Shown here: positions 1-11,182 of the stretch, piece after piece
Position numbering within the stretch: the stretch's first letter is position 1
Layout: each line of letters begins with the position of its first letter
Source: Globomyces pollinis-pini
Lineage: Eukaryota; Chytridiomycota; Chytridiomycetes; Rhizophydiales; Globomycetaceae
Assembly (NCBI GenBank): GCA_025399215.1
Contig: MU621204.1
Span: 10,741-52,438 of the forward strand
DNA length: 41,698 nt
Reading direction: 5' to 3'
The notes under the pieces: model-generated
Databases searched by the model: none
Told to the model about the DNA's origin: nothing
The model's input: the letters and a program-made list of their open reading frames with translations, nothing else
Program-made: the position numbers and the translations under genes

Positions 1-1
1 T

Positions 2-133
2 TTGGGATTGCTTAAAGAACTTGCCGTAAGACTTGAAGCAACTAAACAAGTATTAGAAGCTCAACAAATTCCTACCACCAACCCACCATTTGGAGATCAG
101 CTGTTGAATAGGATCCCCCCCACAACGCGATGA
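2..133 (+). CDS. 3' end of an unidentified gene (partial)
   Basis: An open frame runs from base 2 to a TGA at 131-133 and encodes about 43 residues ending ...NRIPPTTR. The first part (LGLLKELAVRLEATKQ) looks like an amphipathic helix and is followed by a Pro/Thr-rich tail. An AATAAA-like signal lies about 65 bp downstream (near 196). The 5' part is outside the window, so the product cannot be identified. It could be a chance frame, but the helix-like composition and the poly(A)-type signal favour a real gene end. Confidence 0.4.
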   Translation: MGLLKELAVRLEATKQVLEAQQIPTTNPPFGDQLLNRIPPTTR

Positions 134-228
134 AGACCACAATGAACCGTAAAGCTTATTTTTGTGAAGCTTAAATTTTGAAATTTTCTACTTCTAATAA
201 AGACATCCAAATCTTTATTTAAACTTAA

Positions 229-694
229 TCATTCAAAACCAAATTCTTTCATATGATGCTCTAATGCGTGGCCAGGATCAAAAAAGCCTAAAGCTTGATA
301 TCCACAATGTTTAAAAATGAGTCATTGAAAACGTTTTGAATGTTGCAATAGATACCGCTATTTGATGGTGAACATTATTCAACGTTGCGTATTAAATCTT
401 TCTTAATAAATCCAAATAACACTTCAATGGGATTATAGAATGGGCGATAAGCTCACTGATCCAGTTACCAATACTATGAGATGATTTTCCCAGTAGAGTT
501 CCAATCATTGTATATGATATATTTAAAAAGTAATGCATATAAAGTGCATGATATTTGGTATTATCAGATGCCTGTGTGTTGAAAACCCCAGTTCTGATCG
601 CTAATGACACGCTGAAAAGTTTAACACAGTTGAAATTTTTCTTACAAACCTCAATGTCATTAATTTGTCTTTCCATTTTGCATATATAAACCAT
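229..694 (-). pseudogene. Internally deleted, frameshifted DDE transposase remnant
   Basis: On the minus strand an open frame (694 to 392) ends in a helix-turn-helix-like stretch (IGTLLGKSSHSIGNWISEL). Almost directly after it, in another frame, comes a block containing FYNPIEVLFGFIKKDLIRN (about 437-370), which resembles the 'NPIE' region around the third catalytic acidic residue of Tc1/mariner/IS630-type transposases. A third frame gives a plausible C-terminus (HCGYQALGFFDPG..., stop at 229-231). The middle of the catalytic domain is missing and the pieces lie in three frames with stops between them, so this is a dead, internally deleted copy. No terminal inverted repeats were recognised. 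The family assignment is inferred from short motifs only. Confidence 0.5.
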
Positions 695-1155
695 GGTCAG
701 ATAATTAATTACACTGGATTAACTACAGTTTGAATTTCTTACAGCTATCGATAGCCTAAGAAACACTTCAATTAAAGTGACTAATAAATCTATGGATACA
801 GTGTCTGAAATAAACGTAAGCACGATGTACCAGGGATGCATAACACTTCTATTTGCTTCCCAGTTAAACAGGAAGATTTTTAATGAATCAGCTTTATCAG
901 TCATAAGATGATCTAATGAACCAAGTTCAGTCAGAAACGCTCGCGTTGAACTTCGGGTGAGCTCTTAATAAGATTACAAGATACTGTACTTTGATTTTGG
1001 CGTTTTGATATAGCAATTTATACGTGAGATAGGTTGTCATACAGTACAATGATGTGCAAGAGGAAAAATAATATGTTCTCCAAACTTAGTCCTTGCATAC
1101 CCATTTTAAGTTCAATTTGTTTTTATAATAAATAAAGGGAATAGTTATTCTATTT
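695..1155. other. Intergenic stretch, no supported gene
   Basis: A 61-codon minus-strand frame (719-904) lies just upstream of the transposase remnant and may be more of the same decayed element, but it shows no recognisable motif. The rest is AT-rich and holds the 3' flank of the minus-strand RING-CH gene. Confidence 0.4.
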
Positions 1156-1950
1156 TCATTTCTTGGTTGGTTTAGTCTTCTCATTTAGTGCCTGCCAACT
1201 TTTCTCATCCAGATATCCCTCAATAATAGCAAATAGGGCCATATATCCAATTGTGAACAGGTAGATGATCCCAGCTATAGCAGCCAAAGCGGCAACAATC
1301 CCACATACAATCAAACAACCATCTTTACCAGCGTCACCATCACAGCCACCACAGTCTCCACAGTCATTTGGTGAACAGGATAGGTACCAGAAAGCCCAAT
1401 GATTACAACTGTCATTTCTGTGGTACGAACGTGTAGGGGCTGTGGATTTCCAGTTATTTTCTGTGGATTTTCTACAACATACCATCGTCATATGAATGAT
1501 TGAAAATAAGAAGCCAATAATTCCGTAAGCAACTGTCCCAGTAATAATGAATTTTGCCCAATGGGGAATTCCATCTATTCTTAATGACACGAATATTGGT
1601 AAAGTATAAGGAGTCAATAGTCCACATAATGCAATAACGGCACTAGTCAAGATAGCAAATACCGCAATGGTCAGCCAAGTTGATTTCAATATTTTCGATG
1701 TATTGAATCTTCTTTGGATGTTGTATTTGTAATGACACACTTCACATTGATAGTATATTTCCTTTGTTTCCATCCATTTAGTCAAGCAGCTCATATGAAC
1801 AAATTTCATTGATCCGTTACATTGACAGGGAGATATAAGTGGGTCATTTTGGGTGTCGTTACACAAACATATTCTACACGTTGGAGTTGTTAGAGATGCA
1901 TCACTTGGTGGGGTTGAGGTTTTCTCTGCATACTCTTGAGAAGGTTCCAT
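1156..1950 (-). CDS. RING-CH (MARCH-type) multi-pass membrane E3 ligase, paralogue A
   Basis: Single-exon gene of 264 residues. Residues 25-72 form a RING-CH finger: C25-x2-C28, C42-x-C44, H52-x2-C55, C69-x2-C72, with His at the fourth ligand position as in MARCH/Doa10/SSM4 ligases. Two hydrophobic segments follow (about 90-115 and 130-160), then a very Cys/Asp/Gly-rich loop (CSPNDCGDCGGCDGD) and a third membrane segment (about 215-245). Family knowledge: such proteins ubiquitinate membrane proteins on the cytosolic side. The gene is related along its whole length to the gene at 17305-18198, including the Cys-rich loop between the last membrane spans. A TATAA-type element lies on the minus strand about 23 bp upstream of the ATG. 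Substrate and compartment are unknown. Confidence 0.85.
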   Translation of the reverse strand: MEPSQEYAEKTSTPPSDASLTTPTCRICLCNDTQNDPLISPCQCNGSMKFVHMSCLTKWMETKEIYYQCEVCHYKYNIQRRFNTSKILKSTWLTIAVFAILTSAVIALCGLLTPYTLPIFVSLRIDGIPHWAKFIITGTVAYGIIGFLFSIIHMTMVCCRKSTENNWKSTAPTRSYHRNDSCNHWAFWYLSCSPNDCGDCGGCDGDAGKDGCLIVCGIVAALAAIAGIIYLFTIGYMALFAIIEGYLDEKSWQALNEKTKPTKK

Positions 1951-2405
1951 TTATAAAATAACGAAATGTTATATCCACTTTTGTTAATGAAATCCATCCA
2001 TGTGTGCGAAGAAAAAACCCACGACAAGTAATCTTCTACAAGCAGAATGTGTGTCATTAGATTTAGCATACTTGAGAACAACAAGAGTAAGTGATTTGGT
2101 GATGGAGTTTGGTCTTAAAAGACAAATTTATAATATGTTACATTATGTACTCAGCTTGAGAAGATATACTATTATATGTAATGCATAGTGACTGATAAAA
2201 TAGTTTGATAAAACATCAAATGCAAAGTACTGTTGAATGAAGTAGGTGCATCAGATGTACTTGTTTGATGCTCAATACAAAGAACTCTTCAATGGCCTTA
2301 TACACCTTGAGAGTAACAAAAATCTCTCTGATTTCAACCAACTTTTCATTTACATTCATCTAAATTTTTAGGTGTGTAATTTTTTTTTCCAACCTCACAA
2401 TTAAA
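1951..2405. other. Promoter-side intergenic region between divergent genes, with a short ORF
   Basis: This separates the minus-strand RING-CH gene from eIF2-gamma. It contains a 38-codon ORF (2255-2371, start MYLFDAQYKELFN) that ends 34 bp before the eIF2-gamma ATG. The ORF could be an upstream ORF, a small gene or chance. A longer frame at 2000-2188 has no recognisable features. Confidence 0.35.
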
Positions 2406-3887
2406 ATGGATTTGACAAAGTTAACACCATTATCACCTGAAGTTATTTCAAGACAAGCAACAATCAATATCGGTATGGATCATTAGACCTTTGATGATAT
2501 TAGGTACAATTGGTCATGTAGCTCATGGAAAATCTACGGTCGTTAAAGCTATTTCTGGAATTCATACTGTTCGTTTTAAGAATGAATTAGAAAGAAATAT
2601 TACAATCAAGTTGGGTTATGCAAATGCAAAGGTTTTTACAACTTATTTTAATGGTTATTAGATTTTCAAATGTGATAGAGAATCTTGCCCTCGACCAGGA
2701 TGTTATCGTTCCTATAAATCAGATAAAGAGGAAGGATTTCCTTGTGAACGAGTTGGATGTATGGGACGAATGAGATTATTACGGTTAGTTTAGTTCTACT
2801 AATTGTTAGTCACGTATCTTTTGTAGATTGTCCTGGGCATGATATTCTCATGGCTACCATGTTAAACGGTGCTGCTGTCATGGACGCAGCACTGTTATTG
2901 GTTGCAGCAAATGAAACTTGCCCACAACCTCAAACTTCAGAACATTTAGCTGCTATTGAAATTATGAAATTAAAACATATTATTATTCTTCAAAACAAGA
3001 TTGATTTGATCAAGCAAAGTGCTGCTGAAGCTCATTACGAATCAATCTTGAAGTTTGTTCAGGGGACAGTTGCTGATGGAGCTCCAATTATTCCAATATC
3101 TGCACAGTTAAAGTATAACATTGATGCTATCAATGAATATATTGTCAAGAAAGTTCCTATACCTGTTCGAGATTTCTCATCTGCCTCCAGATTGATTGTT
3201 ATTCGTTCATTTGATGTCAACAGACCTGGTTCAGAAATTGCAGATCTAAAGGGAGGAGTTGCTGGTGGTTCTATTTTATGTGGTGTTTTGAAGTTGGGAG
3301 ATGAAATTGAAATTCGCCCTGGTGTCGTTACAAAGGATAGTGAAGGTAGAACTGTATGTCGATCGATTTTCTCAAAAGTTGTGTCATTATATACTGAGGG
3401 TAATGATCTGAAGTTTGCAGTACCAGGTGGTTTAATTGGTAATTTGTATTTTTTTAATTAGTCTATAGGTGTTGGTACCAGAATTGATCCAACCCTTTGT
3501 AGATCAGATCGATTGGTTGGACAAGTATTGGGTGCAGTCGGCTCCCTATCTGCTGTTTACATTGAGTTAGAGATTAACTACTTCCTTTTACGTCAATTGC
3601 TGGGTGTGAAGACTGAAGATAAGAAACAAGCTAAAGTTCAGAAACTATCCAAAAATGAAGTGTTGATGGTAAATATTGGATCTACCACCACCGGTGGACG
3701 TGTGATTTCTGTCAAGGCTGATTTGGCCAAGATTATATTAACTACACCTGCTTGTACAGAAGTAGGAGAAAAGATTGCACTTTCACGACGTATTGATAAG
3801 CACTGGAGGTAATATTACAATGATTTAACATTCAGATTAATTGGCTGGGGTAATATTAAAAGAGGAATTTCAATTGATGGTAACTAG
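2406..3887 (+). CDS. GCD11: Translation initiation factor eIF2 subunit gamma
   Basis: Six exons: 2406-2472, 2504-2631, 2662-2783, 2810-3438, 3469-3808, 3836-3887, giving 445 residues. The introns are 31, 30, 26, 30 and 27 nt and all close the frame. Visible features are the P-loop GHVAHGKS (about residues 26-33), a Cys-rich zinc-knuckle insert (CDRESC...CERVGC), DCPGH, the NKID guanine-specificity motif and the C-terminal signature [10 protein letters not shown]. The protein is the GTP- and Met-tRNAi-binding core of eIF2, acting in the cytosol at start-codon selection. Length matches the family core, without the N-terminal extension of some fungal versions. The end falls at TAG 3885-3887, directly after the conserved C-terminus. 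Confidence 0.97.
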
Positions 3888-4207
3888 ATAAATCAATAAA
3901 GGTTATGTTTGACAATAGTTTTTCAATTGAATGTAACACAAGGACACATTACAAAGGTTGGCTCTAATGGATCAATCATTGTGGCTGCGATCTATAAAGA
4001 AACTCAAAGATAGATAGATATGCTAGTCATTGAACAGGGATAATTAAATCCAATGATAGAAAAGCATAATTCTCATTCATGATTGCGGTCTATCAAATTG
4101 CAGCTCAAACACTCCCGATTTGAAACGCCCCGAATTTGGAATATCTATTGAATTTTTTTTTTCGATTTTTTATTCTTCAAAACTCTCTACTTATTTAAAC
4201 ATTTTCA
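3888..4207. other. Intergenic region, no supported gene
   Basis: This holds the 3' flank of eIF2-gamma and the promoter of the Snl1-like gene. The last 60 bp are T-rich. No ORF, tRNA or clear motif was seen. Confidence 0.5.
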
Positions 4208-4684
4208 ATGACTCATTGGATTAACACTGTGGCTACCATTGCCATTGCAACTGTCTGTACTGTAGCTACATCAGCATTGGTCTTGTATACTACTCAGTAT
4301 CTCATCAATGATCATCACGCTACTGTACTCAAAAATTCTTTCAAGAACAAAGCTAAAAGACTGAAGGGTGCTCTAAGGGCTGCTGAAGTCGATTATCGTG
4401 ATATCCTGTCCAAAGACATTAACGAAGCGGACAAATTAACTATAAAGAAAAAATTGGAAATTGAGGAATTATTGATTCGCATACTAGAGCGTTTGGATGA
4501 ACTTCAACCAAAATCTTTGTTGGAATCTACAAGTACAAATGAACATTTTAGATCTCTTGATCAAAATGCTATCAAATTAATGCAAACCCAAATTAATCAA
4601 TTATCTGTTGTTAAAAAATCCCTAATCGATGATATACAAGTTACATGCGATCAAATATCTAAAGCTCCAATATCAAATAAATAA
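4208..4684 (+). CDS. Small membrane-anchored BAG-like protein (Snl1-like)
   Basis: Single exon, 158 residues. Residues 6-33 form one hydrophobic N-terminal segment (TVATIAIATVCTVATSALVL). The rest is helical and charged (KAKRLKGALRAAEVDY..., IEELLIRILERLDELQ, LMQTQINQLSVVKKSLIDDI). This layout, an N-terminal anchor plus a three-helix C-terminal domain at about 160 residues, is that of yeast Snl1, an ER/nuclear-envelope BAG protein that binds Hsp70 and ribosomes. The match is by architecture and helix pattern, not by a diagnostic motif, so another small anchored coiled-coil protein is possible. Its stop codon lies 13 bp from the stop of a possible convergent minus-strand gene. Confidence 0.5.
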   Translation: MTHWINTVATIAIATVCTVATSALVLYTTQYLINDHHATVLKNSFKNKAKRLKGALRAAEVDYRDILSKDINEADKLTIKKKLEIEELLIRILERLDELQPKSLLESTSTNEHFRSLDQNAIKLMQTQINQLSVVKKSLIDDIQVTCDQISKAPISNK

Positions 4685-4697
4685 TTCCCTCATATAT

Positions 4698-5055
4698 CTA
4701 TAGAAATCCTCTTCCGTACTTTTTGTTCCAGTCCTCTTGCTGGTTAGTTTTAATTTCCTCATTCTAATAAATAATAATGCTCATATGAAATATGTTATAT
4801 GTTGCAGGATTGGTGGACCATATGTCCAACCTCTATTTAAACGAAAAAATTTTAAAGACCGAAATTCAATGGATTAATTACTTATCTTTTGATATGATTT
4901 AATAAGAGCCATCATTTGTCACCAGTCAAGTAAGTGAATACTTCACTCTTTGCATGAAGAATGGTATCAACAACGTGATTTGATTTCAAGCCTCATACGG
5001 CTCGTTGCGTCTTCCACAATTAACGATTTTTTGTTTCTTGTCTCTCATTTCTCAT
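4698..5055 (-). CDS. Possible small intron-rich gene, model incomplete
   Basis: Minus-strand sequence here reads as coding blocks broken by GT...AG gaps of the size usual in this window. The best block is the last one, NEEIKTNQQEDWNKKYGRGF, ending in TAG at 4698-4700. An upstream block reads RLKSNHVVDTILHAKSEVFT. A start at 5055 joins to that block through a 33-nt intron in frame. The middle could not be closed without a 4-nt exon, and another frame over the last exon is also open. No family is recognised. The gene would be tail to tail with the Snl1-like gene. Confidence 0.3.
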
Positions 5056-5500
5056 ACTTTTGATTTTATTGTTGTTTGATTGACTGGCTTTTAATTAGAC
5101 TCTCCACTCGTCACTACTACCAACGTACAAAGGGCCTTTTGTATTGGATACTCTTGCCTTTCCTCGGTTCTCGATGGATTCTATTCTGTATATTCTCTCA
5201 TGATGGTATCTTGTGTTGGCCGATTTACTCAAGACAATCAAATATCTGTTTTTTTTAAAAAATTCTTTCAATTTTATGGTAATTTTCGATAGTATCAAAT
5301 TGCTATAAAATGCAAGTAATAACTATCGCGAATTCCCATGTATCTCAAAAATATCTTTGATTTCTTATGTGCGGGTTAATCATTCGATTGAGTGGAGATG
5401 GGGGTAGGCTCATATTTGTAATGTGGCTTAGCACGCCACATTCGTTTTTGAGTCAACAGATCCTCCTTTTTTATAAAAAATTTTCTTAGTAAAAGGCAGA
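5056..5500. other. Upstream region of the cyclin gene
   Basis: Contains a perfect 8-bp inverted repeat (5420-5442) and a TATAAAAA element at 5472, 29 bp before the cyclin ATG. The 60-67-codon frames in this stretch show no protein features. Confidence 0.45.
5420..5442. repeat. 8-bp perfect inverted repeat with 7-nt spacer
   Basis: AATGTGGC (5420-5427), spacer TTAGCAC, GCCACATT (5435-5442). It lies about 60 bp upstream of the cyclin start and could be a palindromic protein-binding site or an RNA hairpin. The function is inferred only. Confidence 0.5.
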
Positions 5501-6795
5501 ATGAGCGGAAAATGGATATTCAGAGACAGAGAACTACTAAAGGCACCTAGTGTGTTGGAAGGGAAAACTATAGTCGAAGAATCTTGCTTGCGTTATTATG
5601 CTACTCACTTCTTGGAACGTTGTGGAAAGTCTTTGGGAATGTAACTTATTTAAAAAGCTCATTCTTTTAGGCCTCAGGAATTAATTAACAAGGGCAAACT
5701 ATTAATGCAAAGATTCTACATGAGGTGTTCTTTCCAAAAGTGGGAATACCATGAAGTTTCTGCTGCTTTACTCTTTTTATGTTCGAAAATAGGAAACTCT
5801 GGGAGTTATTTGAAAATCGAAACAATTATTGGAGTATGTGCTCGTGCTGCAAAGAAAGGGCATTCTGATTTGAGTGAAACCAGCAAAGTATTCCTTTTTT
5901 TCAATTAATTTTCGCGTTAGGAATTTTGTTATTGGTATGACAAAATACTCGTTACAGAACAACATATACTTGAAATGTTATGTTTTGATGATTGTCCTCT
6001 CTTACCCCATCCAATAGCTATCGATTTAATTCGAAGTTTTGGTGGTAACAAAGGTGTATAGTATTAATTCCCAGGATCTAAACAACTTCAATTACACGCT
6101 TTCCACTTATGCAGTGATGCGTGAGTTTTTCCTTTTTAACTTATCTTTCAGATTGTATTCTTCAGTATCCGTTCGTTATACACCAGAATTATTAGCACAA
6201 GCATCGGTTTATTTGGCCTGCTTAGCAACAAATGAATCGCTAAAGACCTTAAATGGAACCGATTGGAAACTTGCTAAGCGTTTGGGTATTCGAAAGTTAA
6301 AAGGTTTTTAATTCGCTTTTTGACTGTAAAGTGATTGCAAAAGAAATTGCATCCGCTAGAGATATAGGCCATCTCCGGTCAGTTACCGAAAAACTCGTTT
6401 TGAAGATAGAGGGCAAAGTCAAGACTTTGAATGCCTCTATTATTGTTCCAGTAAGTCAAAGAGTTCTGATTGAGACCCAGAGTCGTAGTGCTAAAAGGCC
6501 TACGTTGACATCTCCTGATGCAACTATTCCCAACAAAACTCCTATTCACCCGAAAGTTAATGGTTCAACTTTGACGGGTACTGTAAATCATGGATCCATA
6601 CCTTTAAATTGTACTCAAAACTTCAAGTCCAGTAACGACCGTTACCGTCCACCTCAACATGAAAGGCCGAAAGTCAATGCAGGTCGCACTGGACATGTAG
6701 TTGGAGATAGTAAATCCCACCGTGCTCATACAGTCCCGTCTGGTTACCAACCGTATCGACGACCTAACTCCCTTCCCCACAATACCCGCCACTAG
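5501..6795 (+). CDS. Cyclin T/K-type transcriptional cyclin
   Basis: Six exons: 5501-5640, 5671-5887, 5921-6044, 6075-6120, 6152-6303, 6332-6795, giving 380 residues. Introns are 30, 33, 30, 31 and 28 nt. The N-terminus (WIFRDRELLKAPSVLEG) matches the start of cyclin K/T and fungal Pch1/Ctk2-type cyclins. The first cyclin fold has RFYMRCSFQKWEYHEVSAALLFLCSKI and the second YTPELLAQASVYLACLA. Family members activate CDK9/CDK12-type kinases that phosphorylate the RNA polymerase II C-terminal domain during elongation. The last 120 residues are low-complexity and basic. The fourth exon is only 46 nt. Assignment to cyclin T versus K cannot be made by eye. Confidence 0.85.
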
Positions 6796-7030
6796 GTTGT
6801 TAGTTTAGTCTCTGCTCATAAATATTTAAAAATCCAAATAATGCTACATAAAACCGTGTTTTTCAAATTCAATGAGTGATTCATAATACATTTGCTATAG
6901 GAGACTAGAAACTGTATTACAGTGATTGGTAATATTATTGTAACTGGAATTTGAATCTTTTATCACAAATGACTTCGTAACGGTCAATTTAACAAAGTTG
7001 TTTCAACACAAACTTTTTATTTTTTTTTCA

Positions 7031-10000
7031 ATGCGACGACTACCTTCAACAATCAGTCAATTGAAATGCATTAGAAACAAAAGATGTTCAACTTCAACTT
7101 CTCATTCAAATCATTCAGATCCTTTCAATTTAAAACACTTGCTCCCTTCAAGGGATAATTTACATTTATCCTTAAATAAACCTTACGATTCTATAATGGA
7201 AAAGTCTTTGATGGATGAATTATTTCCCAAAGGAAATATTATATTGGATCAACCAGAATTGGCTTCAAACTCGGTCTTACTACATCGATCTTTAACCAAC
7301 AGTAAATTGGAAGAATCAATAGCTAGTATTTATGCTGCAATGGAATCAGATGATTTAGAATATGCTGAAGTCGTTTTCCATAAAATTTGGAGATCAAATC
7401 GTGCAGAATTGCAAAACAAGATAAATCCAAAAATGATTGAACGATTTATTGATTTATTTTTGGAAAAACAAAAACAGAATATGCTTATTTTGGACTATTA
7501 TCCTCGTGCAATGGAATGGTTTGACAATATGGAATCCGAATATAATGTGAAACGTACCATTTCAATATATGCTTGTGTTATATCCTATTATTTGGAAACA
7601 AGTCAAATACAACAAGCAAAAGATTGTATAAAGTCTTTGGAAGCGGATGGACTGCAATTGGACGAATTGCTTCAAACTACATACTTTTTTGAAGAACATC
7701 AAGTGAATCCTTTAAGAATCACTTTACAGTCCATGGGAAAAAATATACAGAAGCCTAATTCAGATATTGATAATTTATTACTCTCTGCTCTAGAAGATTC
7801 ACATCAGATATCAGACGACAAACCCACAGAAAGTGCCCTGGAGGATTTAACTGGAATAAAAACATTGGGTGTTTCAATTTTACGAAAAACTTTAGAAGGA
7901 AAAAAGAATACTGTTAATATGCCAAAGTACTCTCAACAGTTGTGGTTAGAACAACGAGCTTATACTGCCGCACAAGAATTATTTGAAGCCTCACAAGAAA
8001 ATATACCACAGGAAATGCGCAGAGTATGCAAATTACCACCAGATTTAATCCAAACTTGGCATGACGATTTAACTGTAGAAATTGAAGCATCGATAAAGTC
8101 TGGTGAACTTGACCCACAATACATGCCATTCATGAAATTATTACCTCCGGCGATCATGACTAGAATTGTGTTTGCTGAAATTCTTCGCACAAAACAACTT
8201 ACTGACGATGTCACTAAATTCGGTCAAATGCGTTTTTTAAACTTGGTAATGCAGATTGGAAAAGCAATTGAACGTGAACACAATTTAACACAATTAAATC
8301 AGAAAAAGAATTTGAAATTGGTATGCTAAATTATTCTTCTTAACATCATTATTAGGTTAATTTAGATAGAAGTGTCCACAAAATTCATTCTTCTGGAAAA
8401 CTATTATCCATGACCCTACGAAAAGCTATCACAGAGTTTAGTAAAAATGAGCACAAACGTAGCGACAAATGGAAACCACATTGGGGTGATAGAGCGTTGA
8501 TACAAATTGGAACTTTGCTGGTTGAAAAGTGTATCAAAGTCACCAAAGTTCCAATAAGAGTCCCTGCAACTGATGTTGCAAATACTTTCAAGTATCTTTC
8601 TAAATATTAACGAGATTAGTACTGAAATTGTTCCTGCGTTCAAGCATGATAAAATGTATATTGGACCAAAATGTGTTGGAATTATTGTCATTCATCCAGC
8701 CTTGAATGATTTAATACTAAACAATGTTGCAGATGTAGCCCCGTGGAGTTTACCAATGCTTGTACCCCCATTACCATGGCTAAGTCCAAATTCAGGGGGA
8801 TACCTACAGCATCGGTTTTCTATGGTCAGACACAAAAATTCAATGGAGCATAAAAGTTACATCCATGCGGCAGCAGAAGCTGGTCATTTAGTAACTGCCA
8901 TGCGGTCCCTTGACGCATTGGGTGCGGTACCATGGAAAATAAACGCAGCCATCTACAAAGTAGCTGCATACTTTTGGAATAGCAACATCAGTGTCCCTGG
9001 AATTCCTGTCTTGTTGGATGATATTCCTGAAATCGAAAAACCAGAGGATTATGAAACAAATTACAAAGCGAAATATGGTTACAAATCTGCCATATTGAAA
9101 AGAAAACAAACAATTCAAAATGCATTCAGTGAAAGATGTAGTACTAATTATAAATTGGATATTGCTCGAGCTGTAAGCTTTAATTTTTTCATGACTAGTT
9201 TATTGACGAGACCATTTATTTCCCACACAATCTGGATTTTAGAGGAAGGGCTTATCCTATGCCAGCTCATTTCAATCATATTGGAAACGATTTGTCTAGG
9301 GGATTGCTTTTGTTTGCCGAAGCTCGTCCTTTGGGTGCTAAAGGGCTAAGATGGTTGAAAATCCAAGTGTCCAACCTTTTTGGGAATGATAAGTAAAAGT
9401 TTAAATTGGCTCATTACTTTTAGGGTGTCTCTAGATGATCGTGAAAAGTTTACAGAAGCTCACATTGAAAATGTATTAGATTCAGCAAGAAATCCAATTG
9501 ATGTACTTTGTTTTATTTATAATTTCTAGGGAGATCAGTGGTGGCTTAAAGGAGATAACCCTTGGCAATTGCTAGCTACTTGTATTGAACTGGAGAAAGC
9601 ATTATCAGTGCCAGATCCTACAAAGTTTGAATCACGAATGCCTATTCATCAGGATGGATCTTGTAATGGGCTGCAGCATTATGCAGCACTGGGTGGTGAT
9701 ATCGAAGGTGCAAGACAGGTTAATTTGATTCCTTCAGATAAGCCTGGTGATGTTTATACTGCCGTAGCCAAAGGTGTTCAAAAACGAGTTGATGATGACG
9801 TATTGAAGAATATCCCTGAAGCTATATTAATGCAATCAAGAATTAATAGAAAAGTGGTGAAGCAAACTGTTATGACGAACACCTATGGAGTGACTAGAAT
9901 TGGTGCTAGGGAACAGATCTATAGTCGTTTGAAAGAGGCAAGGGTTAACGAGGACCCATCAACTGCACTAACTGATCCTCAAATGAGAAAATGTGCACAG

Positions 10001-10996
10001 TATTTGACGGGATTAGTATTCGAAAGTATGGCGGATCTTTTCAATGGTATAAATGATAATTTTCTCAACAGTAGGTGCGCGTGAAATTCAACTATGGTTG
10101 ACAAATGCAGCCAAGTTGGTATCGGGTAGCGTACCAGAGAGTCAATTCACTGCCGAGGAATTGCAATTATATGACGATATGATTGAGATTGGTGTAATCG
10201 AATCACCTGAAAAGTTGGCCAAGATCAATGAAGCAGAGATAGATGACATATTGGCGGCTGCACAGGCAGATGCAAAAGCATCGAACTCATTAAATATTAC
10301 TGATGAAGTGGATCCGGAACTACAAGATCGTGAGATTATCAAACTGGGCCAAAAACCTAACCGATCCAAAGTGCCAAAGTTGACTTCAATGACATGGACC
10401 ACGCCTTTAGGATTACCAATTGTTCAACCATATAGAAAAATGCCATTGGAACATGTATGGTTTTCTTGTTTTCATTTTAGGTCAAAACATTTATGCAATC
10501 TTTTACGGTCTCCGATACCACCAAAGTGGCTCCTGTGAATACTTCAAAACAGTCATCTGCATTCCCACCAAACTTTGTACATTCACTGGATGCTTCACAT
10601 ATGATGCTGACATCTATAGGTTGTCAAGCAAAAGGAATCACATTTGCATCAGTTCATGATTCATTCTGGACACATGCTTGTGATGTTGATAACATGTCTA
10701 GTATTCTACGAGATAGTTTTATTCGACTACATTCAAAGAGTATTATAGAAAGGCTACGAGATGAAATGATGACTCGATTTGGCAAACATCGCATTCAAGT
10801 TACTGTTGAACTTGGTGCTGCCGACAAGAAGCGTTTAATTCAATTACGACAAAAACGGTTAGCACCTGGAGAGAAAGCTACAACACGAATTTCGTCCAAA
10901 CTAACTGTCTGGAGCAAATTTGCACTACCACCAATTCCTAAGAAGGGTAACCTTGATATTGAGACCGTGAGAGATAGTACATATTTTTTCCATTAA
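7031..10996 (+). CDS. RPO41: Mitochondrial DNA-directed RNA polymerase
   Basis: Eight exons: 7031-8320, 8356-8591, 8620-9172, 9199-9392, 9424-9502, 9530-10046, 10075-10454, 10481-10996, giving 1254 residues. Introns are 35, 28, 26, 31, 27, 28 and 26 nt. The start [20 protein letters not shown] is a basic, Ser-rich mitochondrial presequence. A PPR-like helical region follows (near residues 150-230), then the single-subunit T7-type polymerase: [10 protein letters not shown], the catalytic-Asp motif [12 protein letters not shown] (about 823), the finger helix [14 protein letters not shown] (about 890) with its Lys and Tyr, and SVHDSFW with the second catalytic Asp (about 1143). All key residues are intact. 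It transcribes mitochondrial DNA in the matrix. Length is normal for the family. Confidence 0.97.
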
Positions 10997-11182
10997 TCTC
11001 TGTAATTTAACATATTATAATAAACAAAAGCCGATATGCATTTATTTATAAATCGATAGAGAACGATTTCGTATATCTTCTATGGTTGATCTATCATGAC
11101 TATTGAATTATGTTTTAAGTTTTGACATTTCATTTTTTACCTCACAACAAATTTTTACCCTTTAATGTTAACCAGTAAGAAT

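Noticed and set aside
2000..2188. 62-codon plus-strand frame upstream of eIF2-gamma
   Set aside because: No motif, no homology recognised, and it overlaps the promoter of the minus-strand RING-CH gene.
5076..5298. 60-67-codon frames on both strands
   Set aside because: Overlapping frames in an AT-rich intergenic stretch, with no protein features.
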